Assembly (NCBI RefSeq): GCF_022884085.1
Contig: NZ_JAGGCS010000012.1
Span: forward strand, 1-64,000
Reading direction: 5' to 3'
Length of the DNA: 64,000 nucleotides
From: Paenirhizobium cremeum
Lineage (GTDB): Bacteria > Pseudomonadota > Alphaproteobacteria > Rhizobiales > Rhizobiaceae
Shown here: positions 8,565-17,750 of the stretch, in pieces
Layout of the letters: every line of letters begins with the position of its first letter
Numbering within the stretch: position 1 is the first letter of the stretch
Notes under the pieces: model-generated
Database searches by the model: none
The model's input: only the letters and a program-made list of their open reading frames with translations
What the model was told of the DNA's origin: nothing
Translations under genes and position numbers: made by a program

Positions 8565-9875
8565 ATGCTGCCACAGGAAATCATCCGCAAGAAACGCGAC
8601 GGCGGCACACTGACAGCCGCCGAGATCGCCGGCTTCATCGAGGGGCTGAGCAAGGAAACGATCTCGGAGGGCCAAGTCGCGGCCTTCGCCATGGCCGTTT
8701 TCTTCCGCGGCATGACGCCGGAAGAGATCGTGGCGCTGACGCTTGCCATGCGCGATTCCGGTGAAGTGCTTTCCTGGCAGGGCGTCGGCAAGCCGATCGC
8801 CGACAAGCATTCGACCGGCGGCGTGGGCGACAATGTTTCGCTGATGCTGGCACCCATCGTTGCGGCCTGCGGACTGGCGGTGCCGATGATTTCCGGCCGG
8901 GGGCTCGGCCACACGGGCGGCACGCTGGACAAACTGCAGTCCATTCCGGGCTATGACGTCATGCCCTCGCCGGAGATCTTCCGCCGGACGGTGGACGATG
9001 CAGGTTGCGCGATCATCGGCCAGACGGGTGACCTCGCTCCCGCCGACAAGCGCCTCTATGCGATCCGCGACGTGACCGCGACGGTGGAATCCATCCCGCT
9101 GATTACCGCCTCGATCCTTTCCAAGAAGCTCGCTGCGGGACTGGAGAGCTTGGTGCTCGACGTCAAGACCGGCAACGGCGCTTTCATGAGCAATGCTCAG
9201 GACGCCGAGGCACTGGCGCGCTCGCTGGTGACGGTGGCCAATGGCGCGGGCGTGAAGACCACCGCGCTGCTCACCGACATGAACCAGCCGCTCGCCGACT
9301 GCGCCGGCAATGCGGTCGAGGTGCAGAATGCCGTCGATTTCCTGAAAGGGCAAAAGAGCGGCACGCGGCTTGAAGAGGTGACGCTGGCGCTTTCGGCGGA
9401 AATGCTGGTCAATGCCGGCATCGTGGCGGACATCGACGCCGCCCTCTCACGCTGCCGGGATGCACTTTCCTCCGGAAGAGCGGCGGACTATTTCGGACGG
9501 ATGGTCCATGCGCTCGGCGGTCCTCTCGACTTCATGGAGCATGCCGAGAGATACCTGCCGAAGGCTCCGGTGCAGATCCCGGTCCTGGCCGCTACTGACG
9601 GCTGGCTTTCGGCCTGCGACACGCGCGGCCTCGGCCTCTGTGTCGTGGCGCTCGGCGGCGGACGGCAGCGTCCGAGCGATGCAATCGACCACAAGGTGGG
9701 GCTCACCGGCTTCCTGCCGCTCGGAACGGCCGTCTCGAAAGGCGATGTCATTGCCTTGGTGCATGCCAATGACGAGGCAAGCGGCAGCCGCGCGGCCGAA
9801 ATGGTTTCGATGGCCTATACGATCGGGGCCGCCGCGCCCGTTCTTTCGGCGACGATCGGCAAGCGGATCGCCTGA
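8565..9875 (+). CDS. deoA: Thymidine phosphorylase
   Basis: Phosphorolysis of thymidine and deoxyuridine to the base and deoxyribose 1-phosphate. The 436-residue protein shows the glycosyltransferase family 3 layout: a helical N-terminus, phosphate site [10 protein letters not shown] (81-90), and the signature [15 protein letters not shown] (110-124). The C-terminal pyrimidine-phosphorylase domain contains [16 protein letters not shown]. It is the last gene of the plus-strand nucleoside run, 17 bp after deoC, and converges on the minus-strand protease gene. Confidence 0.96.
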   Translation: MLPQEIIRKKRDGGTLTAAEIAGFIEGLSKETISEGQVAAFAMAVFFRGMTPEEIVALTLAMRDSGEVLSWQGVGKPIADKHSTGGVGDNVSLMLAPIVAACGLAVPMISGRGLGHTGGTLDKLQSIPGYDVMPSPEIFRRTVDDAGCAIIGQTGDLAPADKRLYAIRDVTATVESIPLITASILSKKLAAGLESLVLDVKTGNGAFMSNAQDAEALARSLVTVANGAGVKTTALLTDMNQPLADCAGNAVEVQNAVDFLKGQKSGTRLEEVTLALSAEMLVNAGIVADIDAALSRCRDALSSGRAADYFGRMVHALGGPLDFMEHAERYLPKAPVQIPVLAATDGWLSACDTRGLGLCVVALGGGRQRPSDAIDHKVGLTGFLPLGTAVSKGDVIALVHANDEASGSRAAEMVSMAYTIGAAAPVLSATIGKRIA

Positions 9876-9895
9876 GGCGGCAGACTGCCTCCGCC

Positions 9896-10405
9896 TCAGC
9901 GGGTGAGACGCATGGTATCGCCTTCGACCGCATAGGCGTCGAGACGCTTGAGGAAACTCATGCCGATGAGCGTGGTCGATAGCGCCTTGTCCCGAAATAC
10001 GAAAGCCTCGACCTTATCGACCCTGACCGTGCCGATCTCAACCCGCTGAAGCGTGACGAGCGCGGCGTCCGTGCGGCCGTTGGCGGTCGAAATCGGATAC
10101 TTGAAATCGAGACCGGCAATGCTGATGCCGAGCCGCCGAGCCGTGGTTTCATTGATCGCAACCAGCGAGGCGCCCGTATCGATGAGGCACTCGACGGGCT
10201 TGCCGTTGAGTTTGAAACTGCCGGCATAGTGACCGCGTCCGTCCGCTTTCAGCAGCGCCACACCGCCCGGAAGACCGACCGGCGTCGGCGCAGCCTCGAC
10301 TGCCGGCGCGGCCGGTGCGATCCTGCCTTCGCTCTGGATAAAGCGCGGCACCTGCGTAGCAAGAACGACGGCCACGGAAACGAAGACAAGCGTGCGCACC
10401 AACAT
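9896..10405 (-). CDS. Membrane-anchored retropepsin-like aspartic protease (TIGR02281-type)
   Basis: A 169-residue protein with an N-terminal hydrophobic helix (residues 4-20, a signal anchor), a Pro/Ala-rich linker, and one aspartic protease domain with catalytic DTGAS (Asp76). The flap-like stretch and a C-terminal LIGMSFLKRLD match the clan AA family that acts as a dimer, like retroviral proteases. Relatives are common in alphaproteobacteria; their substrates are mostly unknown. The start at 10405 follows GGGGATTG; an upstream in-frame start at 10444 would add a basic, serine-rich leader. It sits between the deo genes and upp without functional logic that I can see. Confidence 0.82.
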   Translation of the reverse strand: MLVRTLVFVSVAVVLATQVPRFIQSEGRIAPAAPAVEAAPTPVGLPGGVALLKADGRGHYAGSFKLNGKPVECLIDTGASLVAINETTARRLGISIAGLDFKYPISTANGRTDAALVTLQRVEIGTVRVDKVEAFVFRDKALSTTLIGMSFLKRLDAYAVEGDTMRLTR

Positions 10406-10470
10406 GGGCAATCCCCGGGATGACGAAGAACGCCTGCGTAGCACGACACCCCCTGAAAAGCCGCTAACCC

Positions 10471-10507
10471 AAACGGAAAACGGCCCGCAAAGGGCATTTG
10501 CGGGCCG
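10471..10507 (-). terminator. Terminator of upp
   Basis: A perfect 11-bp stem (10497-10507 with 10481-10491), a 5-nt loop and TTTTCCGTTT on the minus strand lie 25 bp after the upp stop codon. The stem could work weakly in the other direction. Confidence 0.85.
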
Positions 10508-10532
10508 CTTTCATGTCGTGGTGGTTAAGACT

Positions 10533-11162
10533 TCATTTCGTGCCGTACATGCGGTCGCCGGCATCGCCGAGACCGGGCACGATATAACCCTTCTCGTTCA
10601 GATGGCTGTCGATGGCGGCGGTGAAAACCGGCACGTCGGGATGAGCCTCACAGAAATGCTTGATGCCTTCGGGCGCGGCAAGCAGGCAGAGGAAGCGGAT
10701 GTTCTTAGCACCCCGCTCCTTCAGCTTGTCGATTGCGGCAATCGAGGAATTGCCGGTGGCAAGCATCGGATCGACGACGATGACGAGGCGCTCGTCGAGC
10801 GCATCGGGCGCCTTGAAGTAATATTCGACCGGCTGAAGCGTGTCATGGTCACGGTAGACCCCGATATGCGAAACACGGGCGGCCGGCACCAATTCCAGCA
10901 TACCCTCGAGAAGGCCGTTTCCGGCGCGAAGGATGGACGCGAACACCAGCTTCTTGCCCTCCAGAACCGGCGACTGCATCTCGGCGAGCGGGGTTTCGAT
11001 CGTCTCCATGGTGAGTTCGAGATCACGGGTGACCTCGTAGCAGAGAAGCGTCGAGATTTCCCTGAGAAGCCGGCGGAAGCTCGACGTGGAGGTCTCCTTG
11101 CGGCGCATGATCGTGAGCTTGTGCTGTACGAGCGGATGATCGATGACTGTGACGCCGTGCAT
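10533..11162 (-). CDS. upp: Uracil phosphoribosyltransferase
   Basis: Makes UMP from uracil and PRPP, recovering the base released by nucleoside phosphorolysis. The 209-residue length is canonical. The PRPP-binding motif [12 protein letters not shown] is at about residues 128-139 and the uracil-binding C-terminal stretch [15 protein letters not shown] is intact. It follows add on the same strand after 89 bp and probably shares its transcript, ending at the terminator just downstream. Confidence 0.96.
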   Translation of the reverse strand: MHGVTVIDHPLVQHKLTIMRRKETSTSSFRRLLREISTLLCYEVTRDLELTMETIETPLAEMQSPVLEGKKLVFASILRAGNGLLEGMLELVPAARVSHIGVYRDHDTLQPVEYYFKAPDALDERLVIVVDPMLATGNSSIAAIDKLKERGAKNIRFLCLLAAPEGIKHFCEAHPDVPVFTAAIDSHLNEKGYIVPGLGDAGDRMYGTK

Positions 11163-11251
11163 GGGGATAGCCTTCTTCTATTTTTCGCGGATGAAATTGT
11201 TCTTCCACATTCGCGCGGCGGCCCGCAAGAGCAGGCCGCAAATTTGTGCGC

Positions 11252-12238
11252 TCATCCCCAATCCGCAGCCTGCAACTTCGCCAGCAGCATCTTTCGGGTC
11301 GTCTCATCGACAAAGGCCGCCTCGATCGCGGTGCGCGTCATGGCGTTTATCTCCGCATCCGAGAAGCCGAAAACCTTCGACGCGGTCTCGTATTCCTGCG
11401 CCAGCGAGGTGTGGAAGAAAGGCGGGTCGTCGGAGTTCAGCGTCACCCTGACACCCGCCTCAACGAAACGGCGCAAGGGATGGCTTTCAAAATCGGGAAA
11501 GACTTTCAGCGCGATGTTCGAGCCGGGGCAGACCTCGAGCACGGTGCCGAGATCGGCGAGCCGCCTGACGAGATCGGGGTCCTCGATCGCCCGCACGCCA
11601 TGGCCGATGCGGCTCGGCCGCACCAGATCCAGCGCATCGGCAACGGAAAAGGCGCCGCACAGCTCGCCGGCGTGGATGGTGATGCCGAGGCCCGCTTCGC
11701 GCACGATGTCAAAAGCGCGCGCGTAATCTGAAAAACGGTGCAAGCGTTCCTCGCCCGCCATGTTGAAGCCGGTGACGAGCGGGTGCTCGAATTCTGCCGC
11801 CCATTCGGCCCGGCGCAGCACACTTTCCGGCCCCAGATGGCGCTCGCCGACGATAATCATGCGGCATTCGATGCCGGTCTTTTCCCTGGCCGCCATAATA
11901 CCTGCCGCCAGACCGCCGATATAGTCACTGGGAGAAAGTCCCACGGCCTCGCCATGGTCAGGCGAAACGAACAGTTCGCTATAGATCGTGTTCGCGGCGG
12001 CGAGTTCGCCGAGATAGGCCTCGGCGAGGGCGGCATAATCCTCCGCCGTGCGGAAGACGGAGGCCACGAAATCGTAGCATTCGATGAAGCTGGTGAAATC
12101 CTTCCACACATAAGCTCCGTCACGCACAAAGGCGGAGAAATCGATGCCGTATTTCTCGGCCTGGGCGAGCGTCAAAGCCGGCGGGGCCGCACCTTCGACG
12201 TGACAGTGCAGTTCGGCTTTCCTGAGTTGGGATGTCAA
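11252..12238 (-). CDS. add: Adenosine deaminase
   Basis: Converts adenosine and deoxyadenosine to inosine forms. It carries the zinc-binding ELHCH (His11, His13), ITIHAGE with the catalytic region, RIGHGVRA, and SDDPPFF near the C-terminus, all hallmarks of the metal-dependent ADA family. The protein is 328 residues. The only start that gives a family-length protein is a TTG at 12238, whose last two bases lie in the deoB stop codon, so translation is probably coupled to deoB. The open frame continues upstream antisense-like through deoB, but that part is out of phase with deoB and not part of the enzyme. Confidence 0.92.
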   Translation of the reverse strand: MTSQLRKAELHCHVEGAAPPALTLAQAEKYGIDFSAFVRDGAYVWKDFTSFIECYDFVASVFRTAEDYAALAEAYLGELAAANTIYSELFVSPDHGEAVGLSPSDYIGGLAAGIMAAREKTGIECRMIIVGERHLGPESVLRRAEWAAEFEHPLVTGFNMAGEERLHRFSDYARAFDIVREAGLGITIHAGELCGAFSVADALDLVRPSRIGHGVRAIEDPDLVRRLADLGTVLEVCPGSNIALKVFPDFESHPLRRFVEAGVRVTLNSDDPPFFHTSLAQEYETASKVFGFSDAEINAMTRTAIEAAFVDETTRKMLLAKLQAADWG

Positions 12239-13455
12239 AGAAAACTCCGTCCACGCGGCCCGGCGGGAATGCCGAGATGGGCCGCGATCGTTTCGCCGAT
12301 ATCGGCGTAGGTATTGCGGATGCCGACGGCGCGCGACTTGATGCCGGGGCCGAAGGCCATGATCGGCACGCGCTCGCGGGTGTGGTCGGTGCCCCGCCAG
12401 GTGGGGTCGCAGCCGTGATCGGCGGTCAGAAGCACCATGTCGCCGGGCCGGAGCTTGCGATGAACCTCGGGGAGGCGCAGGTCGAAGGCTTCGAGGGCCG
12501 CGGCATAGCCCGGCACATCGCGGCGATGGCCGTAAAGCATGTCGAAATCGACGAAGTTGGTGAAGACGAGATCGCCGTCCTCCGCCTCGTCCATGGCCTG
12601 AAGGGTGACATCCATCAGCGCCATGTTGCCGTTGCCTTTTAGAACACGCGAAACGCCCTGATGGGCGAAGATATCGCCGATCTTGCCGACGGCATGCACA
12701 TGGCGGCCGGCCTCGACCAGCCTGTCGAGCAGCGTCGGCTCCGGCGGCAGCACGGAATAATCGCGCCGATTTCCCGTCCGCTGGAAGGTGGCCGGCGTCT
12801 CTCCAACAAACGGTCTGGCGATGACCCGGCCGATATTCAGGGGATCGACGAGCTTGCGAACGATCTCGCAGAGAGAAAGCAGGCGTTCCAGGCCGAAATG
12901 AACCTCGTGCGCCGCGATCTGGAAAACGGAATCCGAAGAGGTGTAGCAGATCGGCTTGCCGGTCCGGATATGCTCCTCGCCGAGTTTCGCGATGATCTCC
13001 GTGCCGGATGCATGGCAATTGCCGAGAATGCCGGCAAGGTTCGCCTCGCGACAGATCGCCTCGACCAATTCGGGAGAAAAAGCATCGCCTTCGGCGGGGA
13101 AATAGCCCCAGTCGAACATGACGGGCGTTCCGGCGATCTCCCAATGCCCGGAGGGCGTATCCTTGCCGTGAGACACTTCGCTGGCGGCGCCATGCAGCCC
13201 GAAAACGCGCTCTGGAACCGGCATGCCCGCCGGAAAGCGACCGGACGCCAGCCGCGCAATCTCGACGAGGCCGAGCGCCGACATGTTGGGTAGCGACAGC
13301 GGTCCCGAACGCAATCCTTTGCGGTCGCCGATGCCGGCGGCGCAGAATTCGGCGATGTGACCGAGCGTATCGGCGCCCTCGTCGCCATAGCGGACCGCAT
13401 CCGGCGCGCCGCCTATGCCGAAGGAATCGAGAACGAAGAGAAATGCACGTGCCAT
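12235..13455 (-). CDS. deoB: Phosphopentomutase
   Basis: Interconverts (deoxy)ribose 1-phosphate and 5-phosphate, linking the nucleoside phosphorylases to DeoC and the pentose phosphate route. It belongs to the alkaline phosphatase superfamily: metal-binding Asp10 in FVLDSFGIG, active-site Thr100 in [11 protein letters not shown], and [16 protein letters not shown] near the C-terminus. At 406 residues the length is standard. The ATG at 13455 follows GGTGGATC; an extension to 13488 is possible but poorly supported. It heads deoB-add-upp on the minus strand. Confidence 0.95.
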   Translation of the reverse strand: MARAFLFVLDSFGIGGAPDAVRYGDEGADTLGHIAEFCAAGIGDRKGLRSGPLSLPNMSALGLVEIARLASGRFPAGMPVPERVFGLHGAASEVSHGKDTPSGHWEIAGTPVMFDWGYFPAEGDAFSPELVEAICREANLAGILGNCHASGTEIIAKLGEEHIRTGKPICYTSSDSVFQIAAHEVHFGLERLLSLCEIVRKLVDPLNIGRVIARPFVGETPATFQRTGNRRDYSVLPPEPTLLDRLVEAGRHVHAVGKIGDIFAHQGVSRVLKGNGNMALMDVTLQAMDEAEDGDLVFTNFVDFDMLYGHRRDVPGYAAALEAFDLRLPEVHRKLRPGDMVLLTADHGCDPTWRGTDHTRERVPIMAFGPGIKSRAVGIRNTYADIGETIAAHLGIPAGPRGRSFL

Positions 13456-13600
13456 GATCCACCCGAAGCGCAGGATCGTGGCCGTCATGGCCGATGTCTC
13501 TCCTGCGTCTATACGAGCCGATGTTTAGCGCCATGTCGAAGACTTGGCAAACCTGGGGGAGATATCAACGATGCAGTGCCGATCCCCCCGGCGGCAGATG

Positions 13601-14218
13601 CTAGCAATCGCTGCACGTGATGCCGTTGCCGACACGCTGACGGAAATAGAACTCCCGCCGGATGGTGATATCCTTCAGTTCATGGCCTGTGAGTCCCGGA
13701 AGATACATCAGCAACTCGTGGCCGACACTGAGTTCCGAGTGAACGAGAAAGGTATCGGCGATCAACATATCCGAGGGCACCGATACGGATGAGCCGACGG
13801 CATAGGGAGCAGCGCCGGTGTTCGACCAGGACCACGCTATCGTCGCCTGCTTGTTGCTGTCGATCTTGACTCCCGAAATTTTGAGAGAAAGATCGTTGAC
13901 GGCATAGGGAACGAAAATGGCGTCCGTCACATCCACCATTCCGGCAAGATCGCTCTTCTTGACCGATGTATCCGCGCGCGTGACCAGATCCGCGACAGTG
14001 CTCGCCGCCATCGTCACCTTTTTCGACACGCTCAGCCCCATCATCAACTCGAAGGCGCACAGATAGAGCACGATCAGCATGGGGGCCAGCAGGGCGAATT
14101 CGACCCCGCCGATACCCCGTCGGTCGGACATGAAGCGCCGCAACAATGCCGCAGCACCGCGACGAACGCCGGTCGCATCCGAACCTGCCTGAATACGATC
14201 GATATCGAAGCGCCTCAC
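13601..14218 (-). CDS. TadE/TadG-like pilus pseudopilin
   Basis: A 205-residue protein with a type IV-b prepilin-like segment, RRGIGGVEFALLAPML, followed by a single hydrophobic helix, then a C-terminal domain predicted to be outside the membrane. The glycine before GVEF is the expected prepilin peptidase site, with the conserved +5-type Glu. TadE-like minor pseudopilins are needed for Flp pilus assembly. Its GTG start overlaps the stop of the upstream gene (GTGA); an internal ATG at 14131, just before the pilin motif, is an alternative. Two cysteines close to the C-terminus may form a disulfide. Confidence 0.82.
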   Translation of the reverse strand: MRRFDIDRIQAGSDATGVRRGAAALLRRFMSDRRGIGGVEFALLAPMLIVLYLCAFELMMGLSVSKKVTMAASTVADLVTRADTSVKKSDLAGMVDVTDAIFVPYAVNDLSLKISGVKIDSNKQATIAWSWSNTGAAPYAVGSSVSVPSDMLIADTFLVHSELSVGHELLMYLPGLTGHELKDITIRREFYFRQRVGNGITCSDC

Positions 14219-14847
14219 GGGTAGTCCTCGTTGCGAAACGCGGTGGTGGCGATAATGAGAAACTGCTGCGTCTGGCTGTCGGGCCGGATATGGGTGATCG
14301 ATCGGATGAGATCGAACGTGATATCCCAGCGGTAATAGGCGCGCAGCAGATTGATCGTGTCCGGCCCGCCGGGCGAATAATGGAAGGCAGAGGTATCGAG
14401 ATCGGAGTAGTCGCCGCCGATACGGGGAATGCCCACCTTGTCCGCAATAGCTGCAAAACTCGAAAGCGTTTCCACATCCAGATACAGTTTTTGCGGCGTC
14501 GAAATCTCACTCGCCGAACAGGCGATCATGATGGAGATTTCGTCGCAGAATGCCGCACGGAACGCTTCCGCCGTGTTCATGTCCGTCGAACGTCCGAGCT
14601 TATAGGTGATGTTGCCCGTCCTCAGTTCGCGCGCCATGGTGTTCACGGCGTTCGTCACCAACTGTTCGGCGATATAGGCGGCAAAGGTTTCGAGGATCGC
14701 GAAAATGATGATGAAATACGGGACGGCGAGGATGGCGAACTCGATCGCCGCCGCTCCGTCCTTGGAGCGCCTCAGCCTACGCCACAACGAGAAGCGCGGT
14801 CGCCAGCTGCGACGTTTGACACTGCCCTGATGTTCGAATGCGCTCAT
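14215..14847 (-). CDS. TadE-like pilus pseudopilin
   Basis: A second TadE-family protein, 210 residues from the ATG at 14847. A basic N-terminus (RRLRRSKDG) leads into GAAAIEFAILAVPYFIII, a prepilin peptidase cleavage motif plus membrane helix, then a polar ectodomain. It is distinct from the neighbour at 13601 but has the same architecture, so the two likely act as a pair of minor pseudopilins (TadE/TadF). A GTG at 14880 would add 11 residues but lacks a ribosome site. It is translationally coupled to the downstream gene and diverges from the main pilus operon. Confidence 0.82.
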   Translation of the reverse strand: MSAFEHQGSVKRRSWRPRFSLWRRLRRSKDGAAAIEFAILAVPYFIIIFAILETFAAYIAEQLVTNAVNTMARELRTGNITYKLGRSTDMNTAEAFRAAFCDEISIMIACSASEISTPQKLYLDVETLSSFAAIADKVGIPRIGGDYSDLDTSAFHYSPGGPDTINLLRAYYRWDITFDLIRSITHIRPDSQTQQFLIIATTAFRNEDYP

Positions 14848-14969
14848 CGCCTGTGACCGAATGCGGGTTCGCCAGGACACTAGGGGCGAAGTGTTGAAAT
14901 TCCGTTTCCGGTTTCTTTACGTTTTTCCCGATCCGGGGCGCCTGCCGAAGAAAAGGCTCCTTCGCCGGC

Positions 14970-15392
14970 TTACTTCGAACCCGAGCTGGAGCCGGTTGCG
15001 GCATGTTCCTCGCAGTTGGGCGTACAGGACAGTACGGTGCGGCTGGTCGCCTTGAAGACACGCACCGTATTGCCCTCGTCAATCGAGACAAGGATACGCT
15101 CGTCGATGATCGCGTTCCCGTCAGCATCCAGAAGAACGAGATTGGTCGTGCCGAAAGCCCTGCCGGTCAGGACAATGGTCTTGGCGTCGGCGACCGTGGC
15201 GTCGGCGACATCGGAGTTGCCGACGATCACCTTGCTGACCGGCCGATCCAGTTTCAGGACGCGCGCATTGTTCATATAGACGCGCAGCAGGCCCGCATCG
15301 TCGTCTTCCGCCGATGCGGAAAGCGGTGCTGCGAGCGCGCATGCAAGTGTGCAAGCGACGGCAAGTGGTTTGAAACCGCTGCGAAACAACAT
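14970..15392 (-). CDS. Secreted pilus-assembly N-terminal-domain protein
   Basis: A 140-residue exported protein with a clear signal peptide (cleavage near ASA before EDDD), then a stand-alone copy of the pilus-formation N domain that also opens the CpaC secretin: the stretches VLKLDRPVSKVIVGNSDVAD and GTTNLVLLDADG. A CTPNC pair and a Ser/Gly-rich tail end the protein. In secretins this domain sits in the periplasmic N-ring; the free copy may bind the CpaC ring or its partners. It is the first gene of the divergent minus-strand set. Confidence 0.82.
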   Translation of the reverse strand: MLFRSGFKPLAVACTLACALAAPLSASAEDDDAGLLRVYMNNARVLKLDRPVSKVIVGNSDVADATVADAKTIVLTGRAFGTTNLVLLDADGNAIIDERILVSIDEGNTVRVFKATSRTVLSCTPNCEEHAATGSSSGSK

Positions 15393-15944
15393 GCGTGCCA
15401 GCCTTCCGAAGCATTCAATACATGGATCCAGAAGGCAGGATGATGCGGATTGGTGAACGGACGGTTAAGGCAGGCACACTTCAGTCAGGGATATGCGGGC
15501 GCGGGAGCCGGCCGGTCCGCGAAACCGAGGGAATGCGTGCCAGAAGCGCCGCCCGCAGAACTTCTGTTTTGTCAAAAATGGGTCCGATGCGGCGGATTGG
15601 CAGGCATTATTCCCAAAACCGGTCACGCTCAACCACGCCATGCCCGGTTAGCCGCCGGGTGGGCTGACAAAGATCGAGGCTTCAGCGACAGGACCGGGGT
15701 CGATCGTGATCAGCCAACAAGCTGATTTAAAACAGCTTTACCCCTACTGGCGGGAAAATCGATAAAATATGCGTGGTCGTCCTTCGCATGCATTTACCAA
15801 GCTGTCGTCATTTTAGCTTTTAGAGGTTGGTAACCGTATTTCTTAAGTCGATGGCAATGGGCGGGTGTGTAATTTCCTTTCATCCGAGCAACGGCAAACA
15901 GTTGCCGGCAGTGCTGAACAACTATTGTGGAGTAGGAGAGTACC
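15393..15944. promoter_or_regulatory. Intergenic control region between the divergent pilus operons
   Basis: This 552-bp gap carries no convincing gene; short open frames in it have poor composition. It must hold both divergent promoters. At 15727-15741 the plus strand reads TTAA-N7-TTACC, one base from the CtrA consensus TTAA-N7-TTAAC. In Caulobacter the pilin gene is CtrA-controlled, so this is a reasonable but unproven cell-cycle site. The last 100 bp before flp are AT-richer, and AGGAGAG precedes the flp start. Confidence 0.45.
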
Positions 15945-16121
15945 ATGACCAAGATTTTCGCACGTTTCCTGAAGGATGAGTCCGGCGCCACCGCTATCGA
16001 ATACGGCCTGATCGCAGCCCTCATCTCCGTCGCCCTCATCACCGGCGCCTCGACGCTCGGCAACGCCCTCGACAACCAGTTCACCCAGATCTCCAAGGAA
16101 CTGGATTACACCTCGAAGTAA
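15945..16121 (+). CDS. Flp-type pilin (major subunit of the Tad/ctp pilus)
   Basis: A 58-residue prepilin: an 11-13 residue basic leader, then the cleavage motif SGATAIEYGLIAALIS with the Flp Glu-Tyr pair, a hydrophobic helix, and a short polar tail. CpaA would cut after the glycine at residue 14 to leave a mature pilin of about 44 residues, typical of Flp/CtpA. A strong ribosome site AGGAGAG lies just before the ATG. A terminator-like hairpin follows, which would raise pilin over machinery. The gene is very short but unmistakable. Confidence 0.95.
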   Translation: MTKIFARFLKDESGATAIEYGLIAALISVALITGASTLGNALDNQFTQISKELDYTSK

Positions 16122-16160
16122 ACTGCGCGACAGCAGATCCTTACTGTCTGTGGAAGAGAC

Positions 16161-16199
16161 CTAAGGGCCGCCTCAAGCGAGAGGCGGCTCTTAGATATT
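16161..16199 (+). terminator. Attenuating terminator after the Flp pilin gene
   Basis: A 14-bp stem with one G-T pair (16161-16174 with 16181-16194), a 6-nt loop and an AT-rich tail (ATATTT) lie 40 bp after the pilin stop. Partial termination here would give a high pilin to CpaA-TadC ratio. Confidence 0.75.
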
Positions 16200-16297
16200 T
16201 GCCGGTCTCGATGCCGCGTTTCCAAACGTCTACGGATTTGCGATTTTGTAAGTCTTTGACAATACGATAATGCGGTTGAAATTCGAGGAAAACAGCC

Positions 16298-16810
16298 ATG
16301 TATGAAGCTGCGGTTTTCGTGATTTTCCCGCTGTGCCTCGTGGTCGCGGCCTTCACCGACCTGTTCGAGATGACGGTCCCGAACCGCATTCCGGCGATCC
16401 TTCTTGCCTCCTTCCTCCTGCTTGCGCCTTTTTCCGGTCTCGGCCTTGGCGATTTCGGCTGGCATATCGCTGCCGGCATCACCGTATTCGCCGTTGTCTT
16501 CGGCCTTTTCGCCCTCAACGTCATGGGCGGCGGCGATGCGAAGCTCCTGACGGCGGCGGCCGTATGGTACGGCTTCACCCCGTCCCTTCTCCATTTCCTG
16601 ATCTATGTGGCCTATGGCGGCGGTCTGCTGACGATCCTGATCCTGCTGGTGCGTGCCCGCGCCAATACCGTCATGGCGCTCGGCCTCCGGGTCCCGCATT
16701 CGATCCTGACCGCGAAGAAAATTCCCTATGCGATTGCCATCGGCGTCGGCGGGCTCGTCACGTTTCCCCAATCGCCGCTCGTGCTCGCAGCGCTGGAACA
16801 GATCCGCTAG
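16298..16810 (+). CDS. cpaA: Prepilin peptidase CpaA/TadV (A24 family)
   Basis: Membrane aspartic peptidase that removes leader peptides from Flp and the TadE-like pseudopilins. It has 170 residues and five to six hydrophobic segments. The two catalytic aspartates are visible in AAFTDLFEMTVPNRI (Asp near residue 23) and NVMGGGDAKL (the GGGD motif near residue 76). It lacks the N-terminal methylation domain of PilD, as is normal for the short Tad enzymes. It is the first machinery gene behind the pilin. Confidence 0.94.
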   Translation: MYEAAVFVIFPLCLVVAAFTDLFEMTVPNRIPAILLASFLLLAPFSGLGLGDFGWHIAAGITVFAVVFGLFALNVMGGGDAKLLTAAAVWYGFTPSLLHFLIYVAYGGGLLTILILLVRARANTVMALGLRVPHSILTAKKIPYAIAIGVGGLVTFPQSPLVLAALEQIR

Positions 16811-16840
16811 ACGCCGGCATCCGGCGGCGGAAAGTTATCG

Positions 16841-16872
16841 TTAACCAAGCCCGTAAGTGTCTTATTAACCAT
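16841..16872 (+). promoter_or_regulatory. Candidate CtrA half-sites upstream of cpaB
   Basis: Two TTAACC hexamers occur 24 bp apart (16841-16846 and 16865-16870); the second reads TTAACCAT, the classic CtrA half-site. They lie 60-95 bp before the cpaB start, in a 124-bp gap without a gene. This suggests a second promoter within the pilus operon. It rests on motif only. Confidence 0.35.
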
Positions 16873-16934
16873 AATTACACCAATTGCTGATCATTCTGCG
16901 GGGCACAGTGCTTTGTGCTGCTCAAGGAAAGATC

Positions 16935-17750
16935 ATGAAACCCGCGCGCATCATCATCCTCACAGTCGCCGTCGTGGCGGCCGGAATGGCAGGGCTCCTC
17001 GCCATGCGCCTCGGCGGCACGAAACAGGTCGTGATGCAGCAGGTGAGCGGCGAGGTTAAAAAGGAGCCGACGGTCGATGTCCTCGTCTCCGCCGAGAACC
17101 TGCCGGTCGGCGCGCGCCTGAACGACAAGTCGATGCGCTGGATGACCTGGCCCGAAAGCAGCATCGTTCCGGGTTTCATCACCAGAACCGACCGGCCGGA
17201 TGCGATCACCGAGCTTTCGGGCGTCGTTGTGCGCCTGCCGATGTTCGAAGGAGAACCGCTCAGGCGCGAAAAGATCGTCGATTCATCGACACGCATCATG
17301 TCTTCGCTGCTGCCTTCCGGAAAGCGGGCCGTCGCAACCGAGATTTCCGTCGCGACCGGCGCCGGCGGCTTCATCCTGCCCAACGACCGCGTCGACATCA
17401 TCATGGTCCGCAAGGGGACCGAGAACAACTACCTGACAGAAACCGTCCTTTCGAACATCCGCGTGCTGGCCATCGACCAGCAGGTCGAGGAGAAGGAAGA
17501 CGGGAGCAAATCCGTGATCGGTACAACCGCGACGCTCGAACTGACGCCCGACCAGGCCAGGGTGATTACCGTTGCGCAGCAGATGGCCGATCGGCTGTCT
17601 CTGGCGCTCCGTTCGGTTGCCGATGCACAGGAGGAGGACACCTCGGCCGCAGACTACCTGTTGAGCGGCGGGTCGGGCGCTCCCTCCATTCAAGTCATCA
17701 AATCCGGTGAAGTAGTGAAAGCCGGGGCGTCTGAAGGCCAAACACAATGA
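16935..17750 (+). CDS. cpaB: Flp pilus assembly protein CpaB (RcpC)
   Basis: Periplasmic or inner-membrane-anchored assembly protein, 271 residues. An N-terminal helix (about 5-22) is followed by an SAF domain (VLVSAENLPVGARLNDKSM, about 50-110) and the RcpC/CpaB C-terminal domain (AVATEISVATGAGGFILPNDRVDIIMV). The family is thought to link the secretin to the inner-membrane platform, possibly binding peptidoglycan. The ATG at 16935 follows AAGGAAAG. It overlaps cpaC by 4 bp. Confidence 0.93.
   Translation: MKPARIIILTVAVVAAGMAGLLAMRLGGTKQVVMQQVSGEVKKEPTVDVLVSAENLPVGARLNDKSMRWMTWPESSIVPGFITRTDRPDAITELSGVVVRLPMFEGEPLRREKIVDSSTRIMSSLLPSGKRAVATEISVATGAGGFILPNDRVDIIMVRKGTENNYLTETVLSNIRVLAIDQQVEEKEDGSKSVIGTTATLELTPDQARVITVAQQMADRLSLALRSVADAQEEDTSAADYLLSGGSGAPSIQVIKSGEVVKAGASEGQTQ

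Noticed and set aside
10392..11726. 444-codon open frame on the plus strand opposite upp and add
   Set aside because: Antisense to two intact enzymes with all motifs; no family resemblance of its own.
15450..15725. 91-codon plus-strand frame in the divergent pilus control region
   Set aside because: No ribosome site, no hydrophobic or domain pattern, and uneven codon use.
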